From: an uncultured Geobacteraceae bacterium
Lineage (GTDB): Bacteria; Desulfobacterota; Desulfuromonadia; Geobacterales; Pseudopelobacteraceae
Length of the DNA stretch: 10,983 bases
Direction: 5' to 3'
Assembly: GCA_903879825.1 (NCBI GenBank)
Contig: CAIRND010000262.1
Location: 1-10,983, forward strand
Position 1 is the first letter of the stretch; each line of letters begins with the position of its first letter. The notes under the pieces were generated by a model. That model worked only from the letters and a program-made list of their open reading frames with translations, had not been told where the DNA came from and did not search any database. This document shows, piece by piece, positions 6,476-10,983 of this stretch. Made by a program: the position numbers and the translations under genes.

Positions 6476-7563
6476 CCGCGTATAATTCGACCGGTGATTC
6501 TGAAGCCTCTCCCGAACTTTCGGCCACCATCAAGGCCACTCCTGCCGGCGATACTCTCATCGGAGGAGCTTTCCAGGGGGTGCCGTTATCCATGAGTTAC
6601 AGCGTAGGAACAATGGTCGGCACCGGTAAAGCGGGAACCGTTGACGGCATCGGCACTGCCGCTTCCTTTAGCAATCCGATCGGTATTACCACTGACGGGA
6701 CACATCTATTTGTCGCGGACACTTTTAATAACTCCATCAGGAAAATAGTTATCGCCACCGGAGCGGTTTCTACTCTGGCGGGTGCAGCGGCCCCCGGCAC
6801 GGCCGACGGTACCGGGGCAGCAGCGCGGTTCTATTACCCGTACGGCATTACCACTGATGGTACGAGTCTCTATGTCTCCGATTATGGCAATCACGCCATT
6901 CGCCGCATTGATATCACCAGCGGGGTTGTTACCACGCTGGCAGGATCTGCCACCTCCGGCAGCAGCAATGGCACCGGAGCGGCAGCAGGCTTCAAAAATC
7001 CCCGCGGCATAACGACTGATGGCACCAATGTTTTTGTCGCTGATTCCGGCAACAGAACCATCAGAAAAATTGTTATCGCCACTAAAGTCGTCACGACCCT
7101 GGCCGGTTCCGCAACTTCCGGGTCAGTTGATGGTAACGGAATAGCGGCCACCTTCAATACCCCGGAGGGGTTGGCCACTGACGGCACCTCTCTGTATCTT
7201 ACCGACTCGGCTAACCATAACATTCGTAAAATCAACATTTCCACAACTACGGTAACCACCATTGCCGGTTCAACGATTGCCGGCTCTGCAGACGGCATTG
7301 GCAGCGCAGCCGGTTTTAATACTCCCGTAGGAATAACCACCGACGGTACGAATCTTTATGTCGCAGATTCAAAGAACAACACGATCCGTACAATAGAAAT
7401 ATTAACCGGAAGCGTCATGAAAGTTGCCGGTTCCGGATCAGCCGGACGTGCCGATGGCGATGGTGCCAGTGCAACATTTTCACAGCCGATGGGGATTGCC
7501 AGCGACGGGGCACATCTTTTTGTGAGCGACTACAGCTACTGTCTGATCCGGGAGATATTCTGA
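6472..7563 (+). CDS. NHL-repeat protein with fibronectin-III tail, 5'-truncated by the IS junction
   Basis: Frame coding begins at about 6451 with GTTYYYQVTAYNSTGDSEAS, the last strands of a fibronectin type III domain. It continues through a short linker into six NHL-type repeats of 54 residues from residue 57 (counted from the GTG at 6472) to 363; repeats one to five are complete and the sixth has 37 residues. Each has the pattern GFxxPxGITTDGTxLYVADxxNxxIRKI. This is a probable six-bladed beta-propeller of an extracellular or periplasmic protein. The native start, signal peptide and most of the Fn3 part are missing. The only usable start, GTG 6472, overlaps the transposase TGA in a GTGA and has no ribosome site, so it may be a relic. 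The stop overlaps the next ATG. Ligand or function unknown. Confidence 0.8.
   Translation: MTAYNSTGDSEASPELSATIKATPAGDTLIGGAFQGVPLSMSYSVGTMVGTGKAGTVDGIGTAASFSNPIGITTDGTHLFVADTFNNSIRKIVIATGAVSTLAGAAAPGTADGTGAAARFYYPYGITTDGTSLYVSDYGNHAIRRIDITSGVVTTLAGSATSGSSNGTGAAAGFKNPRGITTDGTNVFVADSGNRTIRKIVIATKVVTTLAGSATSGSVDGNGIAATFNTPEGLATDGTSLYLTDSANHNIRKINISTTTVTTIAGSTIAGSADGIGSAAGFNTPVGITTDGTNLYVADSKNNTIRTIEILTGSVMKVAGSGSAGRADGDGASATFSQPMGIASDGAHLFVSDYSYCLIREIF
6640..7560 (+). repeat. Tandem 162-bp coding repeats (NHL blades)
   Basis: Six in-frame units start at 6640, 6802, 6964, 7126, 7288 and 7450, all 162 bases except the last (111 to the stop). All spacing is exactly equal, with no insertions or deletions. 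Conserved cores such as GGCAT(A/T)ACCACTGATGG-like stretches recur in each unit. The regularity suggests recent unit amplification or selection for a uniform propeller. Confidence 0.88.
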
Positions 7564-8477
7564 TGAAGACCCTACTCCGTTTCCTGGCCCTGATTTTCTT
7601 AAGTCTCAGTTTCTGTGTCGCGCTAACACATGACCTGTATGCTGCATCGGTCACCAGCGAGGTCGTGTCGCCCGCCAGGGCCGATGTAAAAGCCTCTCCT
7701 CTGACATTCAGATCTGTCCAGTCGAGCACAGAGAATGATAATCCGGCTTTGCTTCTTCATGCTGATGGTACTCCTTATCTGGTACGGGTCGGAATTGACA
7801 CCTGGGCAGGGGGGGGGAATCAGGTCTACAATGTGCCGGTAATGGTCGCGTTTGATCGTGAGCTTCAGGCTCAGCTGGATCTCCCTTTTGCAACGACAAC
7901 GCTTACGTCATATTCCACAGGGAGCCGCAGTGAAACAGGATTGGCTGATATTGTACTCAGCCTTAAATATCGGGTTGAAGGGGAAAATCGGTTTGAATCA
8001 TATTACATCTTATCGGCAAAACTTCCCTCTGGTGATCCGGAAAAAGGGCTCGGCACGGGTGGCTATGATTTTTCTTTTACCCACAAATCAATCTTCATGT
8101 GTGGCGACTATCGCACCGCACTAATGGCCGGGATTACGATACCTCCCCCGACTGGCCTTACCATCCTTGGCAGCAAAGTCGAGTACGGACCGACGATTTC
8201 GTATATGGTCGCGACCGAACGGGAGCTTGCTGCAAAAAATCTCCGTGTCGCTATCAAAGCCGCCGGTTTACATGCGTTCAATTCTCGAATAAACTCTGAA
8301 TATCAGAAGAATGGTTTGACGACTCTTGACCTTATTCCGGAAGTGTCCTACCGGTTTGCAGAAGGTGCGAGAGTAACTGCCGCAATCATTATTCCTTTCC
8401 TTACCATATATGATCTGCCGGGCGCGACCAACAGGCGCGATCTGCTGGTAAACTTTAGTTTGTCCAAGTCTTTTTAG
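7563..8477 (+). CDS. Putative outer-membrane beta-barrel protein (Phenol_MetA_deg/transporter-like)
   Basis: The product has 304 residues. Residues 1 to about 27 form a signal peptide: K2, a hydrophobic stretch LLRFLALIFLSLSFCVA, and a cleavage site near LYA-AS. The mature part is rich in alternating polar/hydrophobic strands (VPVMVAFDRELQAQLDLPFA, LADIVLSLKYRVEG, YGPTISYMVATE, LLVNFSLSKSF) and ends in phenylalanine, as outer-membrane barrels commonly do. The segments DIVLSLKYR and AKLPSGDPEKGLGTGGYDF resemble the family annotated as meta-pathway phenol-degradation proteins, which are mostly of unknown function. ATG 7563 overlaps the stop of the NHL gene (TGATG), so the two were probably made together: a secreted propeller plus a barrel. 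A run of nine G encodes G83-G85. Substrate unknown. Confidence 0.7.
   Translation: MKTLLRFLALIFLSLSFCVALTHDLYAASVTSEVVSPARADVKASPLTFRSVQSSTENDNPALLLHADGTPYLVRVGIDTWAGGGNQVYNVPVMVAFDRELQAQLDLPFATTTLTSYSTGSRSETGLADIVLSLKYRVEGENRFESYYILSAKLPSGDPEKGLGTGGYDFSFTHKSIFMCGDYRTALMAGITIPPPTGLTILGSKVEYGPTISYMVATERELAAKNLRVAIKAAGLHAFNSRINSEYQKNGLTTLDLIPEVSYRFAEGARVTAAIIIPFLTIYDLPGATNRRDLLVNFSLSKSF
7809..7817 (+). repeat. G9 homopolymer inside the beta-barrel gene
   Basis: Nine consecutive G encode three glycines at residues 83-85, near the start of the mature barrel. Gain or loss of one G would shift the frame of the remaining 220 residues. Such tracts are known switches of phase-variable surface proteins, but variation is not shown here. 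Confidence 0.9.
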
Positions 8478-8526
8478 GTACTTTGATTGCTCTGTACCAT
8501 AATACAAGCAATGGTCATTTTGTTGA

Positions 8527-8536
8527 GGGGGGGGGG
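8527..8536. repeat. G10 homopolymer, apparently non-coding
   Basis: Ten consecutive G lie 50 bases after the barrel gene. On the minus strand this is C10 downstream of the possible small ORF at 8579-8686. A second long G run within about 700 bases of the first is unusual for the composition of this region. Confidence 0.9.
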
Positions 8537-8578
8537 ACCTCCCGAATGTCTGCCTTTCTATCAAAAGCTGATTTCACC

Positions 8579-8686
8579 TTATCCAAGCTGAAAAGTTGTA
8601 GTATTAGAGCCAGCTTTATTGCCGGTAATTTTCTGAACGAAATATGATAGCAGCGATTTAACAATGAGTGGTTCAAGGGTATCCAT
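8579..8686 (-). CDS. Possible small protein or degraded gene start, unrecognised
   Basis: On the minus strand an ATG at 8686-8684 is preceded by GAGGGA at a suitable distance and opens 35 residues: MDTLEPLIVKSLLSYFVQKI, then TGNKAGSNTTTFQLG. The first 20 residues could form a hydrophobic/amphipathic helix. An inverted repeat with operator-like form (ATGAATA and TATTCAT, 8703-8721) lies just upstream. Another frame stays open past the stop and reads SLDKVKSAFDRKADIRE, so this may be the frameshifted start of a longer gene. I do not recognise it; it may be chance. Confidence 0.2.
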   Translation of the reverse strand: MDTLEPLIVKSLLSYFVQKITGNKAGSNTTTFQLG

Positions 8687-8780
8687 GCTCAGTTCCCTCA
8701 TCATGAATAGTAGTTATTCATTTTCCTGAGCGAGACTTCTGCACCAAATTATTGTGTTATTCCATCCGATGTAGTATTTA

Positions 8781-8804
8781 AGTCACTAGAAATAGTGGCT
8801 TTTT
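8781..8804 (+). terminator. Possible Rho-independent terminator
   Basis: AGTCACTA (8781-8788) pairs with TAGTGGCT (8793-8800) with one G-T pair, closing a GAAA loop, followed by a five-base T run. No identified gene lies directly upstream on the + strand; it could end read-through from the barrel operon 300 bases away. Confidence 0.5.
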
Positions 8805-8962
8805 AATTATATGTTGTCTTTGCTTGACCAGCATATATATAGCAAAATCCAAGAGTATTGAGGTATGGAGATTTGAATGGAACTCATACGTTTTAGGTGG
8901 CATGCTGGAAATATAGAATTGAAAATAACGCATATAATCAGTGACGTGACTATTATGTCGCC

Positions 8963-8984
8963 TGCCGGATTCGGCACCAAAAAA
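8963..8984 (+). repeat. Second, shorter copy of the tRNA-Leu 3' end (distal att footprint)
   Basis: Twenty-one of 22 bases match 5569-5590, covering the last part of the T stem, the acceptor 3' strand, CACCA and the following A run. It shares both changes that distinguish the 5533-5585 copy from the real tRNA (G instead of T before CCGG, and GG instead of GGG). It is therefore related to that copy more than to the intact tRNA. It probably marks the right boundary of the second integrated segment. Because it is short, chance similarity to another tRNA end is possible but less likely. Confidence 0.65.
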
Positions 8985-9024
8985 CATTATGTTACGTTGA
9001 GGTAAATTTTTTTTGTAATTAGTT

Positions 9025-9056
9025 ATTGTAGCCGCATCTTTTGATGCGGCTACAAT
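9025..9056 (+). terminator. Strong hairpin, possibly the original terminator of the tRNA-Leu operon
   Basis: A perfect 14-bp stem ATTGTAGCCGCATC (9025-9038) with GATGCGGCTACAAT (9043-9056) closes a TTTT loop; the downstream T tail is short and interrupted (TGTTTT). It lies 40 bases after the distal tRNA 3' copy, the position a terminator would have had behind tRNA-Leu before any element inserted. That history is inferred. Confidence 0.6.
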
Positions 9057-9122
9057 TGTTTTAACGTGGTAAAACATTGACAAGATACCCAATAGTAATT
9101 GATTGGATGGAGAATGATCATG

Positions 9123-9131
9123 ACAAGGATC
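9123..9131 (+). repeat. Target site duplication, left copy
   Basis: ACAAGGATC directly precedes the left terminal inverted repeat of the MITE-like element and recurs exactly after its right end at 9362-9370. Confidence 0.85.
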
Positions 9132-9361
9132 CAGCGTTGTCCGGTTTGGTTTTTGCAAACTCTAAAATAAAGCTTAATCAGCATGCTGAAAGAAGGTTTT
9201 AACCCCCCTCCTGTTTTCAAGGAGGGGCTGGGGGTGGTCGGTTGTAGGTTTAGATTCTTTTTTATCCTTAGAACTGATGAAAATCAAAAACAACCACCCA
9301 TAACCCCTCCTTGAAAAGGAAGGAGGGGGACTAGAAGCAATAACCAAACCGGACAACGCTG
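9132..9361. mobile_element. MITE-like element, 230 bp
   Basis: The ends are the perfect inverted repeat CAGCGTTGTCCGGTTTGGTT (9132-9151, complement 9342-9361), extending to 25 bases with one mismatch (TTTGC against ATTGC). A 9-bp direct repeat ACAAGGATC flanks it. No transposase is encoded. Inside lie two hairpins that also complement each other: CCCCTCCT/AGGAGGGG (9205-9212 with 9220-9227) and CCCCTCCTT/AAGGAGGGG (9304-9312 with 9320-9328), with GGTGG/CCACC and GTTGT/ACAAC further in. This is a non-autonomous element that needs a transposase supplied by a full-length IS elsewhere; I cannot name the family with certainty. Confidence 0.88.
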
Positions 9362-9370
9362 ACAAGGATC
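9362..9370 (+). repeat. Target site duplication, right copy
   Basis: ACAAGGATC directly follows the right terminal inverted repeat and equals 9123-9131. Deleting the element and one copy restores an open reading frame, which supports this being a true duplication. Confidence 0.85.
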
Positions 9371-9420
9371 ACGTTATTGCTGTTGGCGGTTTTGATCATT
9401 TTCATTACCGAGTATCCAGC

Positions 9421-9432
9421 ATGCGCGCGCAT
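9421..9432. promoter_or_regulatory. Perfect 12-bp palindrome before the flavoprotein gene
   Basis: ATGCGCGCGCAT is self-complementary and lies 14 bases before the TAGGAGG ribosome site. The wider stretch 9419-9437 alternates purine and pyrimidine. It may be an operator or simply part of the interrupted small ORF it overlaps. Confidence 0.25.
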
Positions 9433-9457
9433 ACATAACCCAACTTAGGAGGATCAT

Positions 9458-10093
9458 ATGAAAGTTTTGGCGTTTAACGGCAGTCCCAATAAGGAAGGTA
9501 ATACCTGGCATGCCCTTAACATGGTTATTGCGGAACTTGAAAAAGAGAATATCGAAACCGAAATAGTCCATGTCGGCAATAAAACGATCCGAGGCTGTAG
9601 CGCCTGTGGCCAGTGTGTGAAAAACAAAAATGAGCAGTGTGCTCAGAGCGGTGATGAGGTCAATGAGTGGATTCAAAAGATGAAACAGGCCGATGGTATA
9701 TTATTTGGTTCCCCTGTTCATTATGCCGCCATGGCTGGTACGATGAAGTCATTTATGGATCGGGCCTTTTATGTTGCCAGCGTTAACAACGGTCTGCTGC
9801 GACACAAGGTTGGCGCTGCGGTCGTTGCGGTGAGACGGTCCGGTGGACTGCCTACCTTTGGCCAGTTAAATAACTTTATAAACTACTCCGAGATGTTAAT
9901 TCCAACATCAAATTATTGGAATGTCATTCATGGTGCGCGAGCGGGAGAGGTCATCCAGGATGAAGAAGGTGTCCAGATTATGCGGGTACTGGGCAAAAAC
10001 ATGGCGTGGCTGATGAAGTTGGTCGAAAATGGCAAAGGTTCGGTTGCAGAACCTGAGAGAGAATCAAAAATTTACATGAATTTCATTCATTGA
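9458..10093 (+). CDS. Flavodoxin-fold NAD(P)H-dependent FMN reductase-like protein (Isf-like)
   Basis: Start ATG 9458 follows an excellent TAGGAGG site (9446-9452). The product has 211 residues. The FMN phosphate loop is GSPNKEGNT at 8-16, and FGSPVHYAAMAGTMKSFMDR at 83-102 is the second flavin-contact and dimer segment of the NADPH-dependent FMN reductase/iron-sulfur flavoprotein families. Four cysteines at 47, 50, 53 and 61 form CX2CX2CX7C, the compact motif that binds a 4Fe-4S cluster in archaeal Isf proteins; related flavin-only proteins have similar cysteines, so a cluster is possible but not certain. It is soluble and has no signal peptide. The aldo/keto reductase gene follows after 60 bases on the same strand, suggesting a redox operon. 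Substrate unknown. Confidence 0.88.
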   Translation: MKVLAFNGSPNKEGNTWHALNMVIAELEKENIETEIVHVGNKTIRGCSACGQCVKNKNEQCAQSGDEVNEWIQKMKQADGILFGSPVHYAAMAGTMKSFMDRAFYVASVNNGLLRHKVGAAVVAVRRSGGLPTFGQLNNFINYSEMLIPTSNYWNVIHGARAGEVIQDEEGVQIMRVLGKNMAWLMKLVENGKGSVAEPERESKIYMNFIH

Positions 10094-10153
10094 CGACTGC
10101 TTCCGTTGGTAGGAGTTCTTTTTGATTACCGCCTGAATAGATGGAGATGATAC

Positions 10154-10983
10154 ATGAATACACGAAAGCTCGGCAGGCAGGGATTAACGGTATCGACCCA
10201 AGGTTTAGGTTGCATGGGGATGTCGGATTTTTATGGGGATCGTAACGAGCAGGAAGCTATTGACACCATTCAGCGTGCCCTGGAGCTGGGAATTAATTTT
10301 CTGGACACTTCAGATGCCTACGGGCCGTTTACCAATGAGGAACTTATCGGTAAAGCGGTTAAGGGGAAGCGGAATCAGGTGATCCTGGCTACAAAGTTCG
10401 GCATTATTCGTTCAGGTGACCCCGCCTATCGAGGCATCTGCGGCAGGCCGGAATATGTCCGCTCGGCGTGTGAAGCATCTCTGAAACGCCTGGGAATGAG
10501 TCATATCGATCTTTATTATCAGCACCGGGTGGATGCCGATGTGCCGATAGAGGAGACTGTCGGGGCTATGGCTGATCTGGTCACGGCCGGCAAGGTACGC
10601 TTCATCGGCCTGTCCGAAGCGGGTGCCCAGACAATTGCCCGTGCCCACGCCGAGCACCCTCTTACCGCGCTGCAGAGTGAATATTCCCTTTGGTCGCGCG
10701 ATCCTGAAGACGATGTGTTGCCGACTCTGCGGGAGTTGGGCATTGGTCTTGTCGCCTACAGTCCCTTGGGGCGAGGATTTTTGACCGGGCAACTGAAAAG
10801 TCTGGACGATTTATCGAGTGATGACTACCGCCGAAATTCTCCCCGGTTTCAGGGTGATAACTTTACCAAAAATCTGGCACTGGTTGAGCGGATCACCGCA
10901 CTGGCTGAGCAAAAAGGCGTCACCGCGGGTCAGTTGGCTCTGGCGTGGGTATTGGCACAAGGAGATGATATTGTACCGATACC
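10154..10983 (+). CDS. Aldo/keto reductase, 3' end outside window
   Basis: NADPH-dependent reductase with a TIM-barrel fold. ATG 10154 has GGAG at 10143-10146; 276 residues are visible with no stop before the edge, against about 330 in the family. The catalytic tetrad is present: D51 and Y56 in NFLDTSDAYGP, K81 in LATKFG and H124 in DLYYQHRVD. Other signatures are GLGCMGMSDFYG near the N-terminus, the GKVRFIGLSEA strand, QSEYSLWSRDPE, and GLVAYSPLGRGFLTG; ALAWVLAQGDDIVPI is the cofactor-side segment. This pattern fits the YakC/AKR13-type subfamily acting on aldehydes, but the substrate cannot be told. It probably shares a transcript with the flavoprotein gene upstream. Confidence 0.94.
   Translation, partial: MNTRKLGRQGLTVSTQGLGCMGMSDFYGDRNEQEAIDTIQRALELGINFLDTSDAYGPFTNEELIGKAVKGKRNQVILATKFGIIRSGDPAYRGICGRPEYVRSACEASLKRLGMSHIDLYYQHRVDADVPIEETVGAMADLVTAGKVRFIGLSEAGAQTIARAHAEHPLTALQSEYSLWSRDPEDDVLPTLRELGIGLVAYSPLGRGFLTGQLKSLDDLSSDDYRRNSPRFQGDNFTKNLALVERITALAEQKGVTAGQLALAWVLAQGDDIVPI

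Larger units (their letters stand above)
8478..8780. other. Gene-poor spacer downstream of the barrel gene
   Basis: No well-supported gene is seen. The stretch holds a G10 tract (8527-8536), a possible very small minus-strand ORF (8579-8686) and a 7-bp inverted repeat ATGAATA/TATTCAT (8703-8709 with 8715-8721). No terminator directly follows the barrel gene; a weak GGTAC/GTACC pair near 8477-8499 has no T run. Confidence 0.5.
9120..9448 (+). pseudogene. Small signal-peptide-like ORF interrupted by a MITE at codon 4
   Basis: ATG 9120 with GGAG at 9109-9112 opens MTRI and then enters the inserted element and stops soon after. Removing 9132-9370 (the element plus one target repeat) joins 9120-9131 to 9371-9448 and restores a 29-residue ORF: MTRITLLLLAVLIIFITEYP followed by ACARIHNPT. 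It has a basic residue, a hydrophobic core and an ACA site of signal-peptidase type. The TAG stop (9446-9448) forms part of the TAGGAGG ribosome site of the next gene, so it could have been a coupled leader or the remains of a secreted protein. Product not recognised. Confidence 0.55.

Noticed and set aside
6891..7340. Minus-strand open frame opposite the NHL repeats
   Set aside because: Its repeated low-complexity product mirrors the 162-bp units of the real gene on the + strand.
6640..7560. CRISPR array or satellite explanation for the regular repeats
   Set aside because: The units are 162 bases, in frame, diverged at synonymous and variable positions, and encode NHL blades without spacers.
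8877..9005. Plus-strand 42-residue ORF starting MELIRFRWHAG with GGAG six bases upstream
   Set aside because: It crosses the distal tRNA 3' copy, which would have formed by recombination; no domain or repeat is seen, so I treat it as chance.
9077..9105. Promoter with perfect -35 TTGACA (9077-9082) before the interrupted small ORF
   Set aside because: No acceptable -10 hexamer occurs at 16-18 bases, so I did not list it as a promoter.
8778..9158. Minus-strand 126-codon open frame across 8778-9158
   Set aside because: It runs through a terminator-like hairpin, the tRNA 3' copy, a perfect hairpin and the MITE end, and has no recognisable domain.

Overview
The left half of the window (1-4738) is a conserved housekeeping block: 3' end of aroA, then cmk, ispH, rpsA, ihfB and a tRNA-Leu(UAA), all on the + strand and tightly packed. 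This gene order, the six-domain S1 protein and an IHF-beta directly before a tRNA fit a deltaproteobacterium of the Desulfuromonadales/Geobacterales type. That assignment is inferred from synteny and protein character only.

The right half begins at the 3' end of tRNA-Leu and reads as a decayed, layered integration hotspot. Two further copies of the tRNA 3' end follow, at 5533-5585 and 8963-8984. They divide the region into two remnants. The first (4739-5585) holds a HicA toxin fragment without its N-terminus and an intact HicB antitoxin. The second (5586-8984) starts, as expected for a tRNA-targeting element, with a tyrosine integrase gene, but only about 36 codons survive before an IS256-family element. 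That element is itself cut off just before its catalytic domain and is joined to the 3' part of a gene for a fibronectin-III/NHL-repeat protein. The NHL gene overlaps a gene for an exported beta-barrel-like protein that carries a G9 tract. A gene-poor stretch follows, with a G10 tract, hairpins and the most distal tRNA 3' copy.

Beyond that copy lies what is probably the original chromosome: a strong hairpin that may be the displaced terminator of the tRNA operon, and a tiny signal-peptide-like ORF interrupted at codon 4 by a 230-bp MITE-like element with near-perfect terminal inverted repeats and a 9-bp target duplication. Next come an intact flavodoxin-fold NAD(P)H-dependent FMN reductase-like gene with an Isf-type cysteine motif, and an aldo/keto reductase gene running off the right edge.

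Functionally, the left block serves aromatic amino acid synthesis, nucleotide metabolism, isoprenoid synthesis, translation and DNA architecture. The right block is an accessory region of toxin-antitoxin, recombination and cell-surface remnants, followed by two redox enzymes. I see no clearly new defence or biosynthetic system. The notable content is the integration history and the MITE insertion, both readable directly from the bases.
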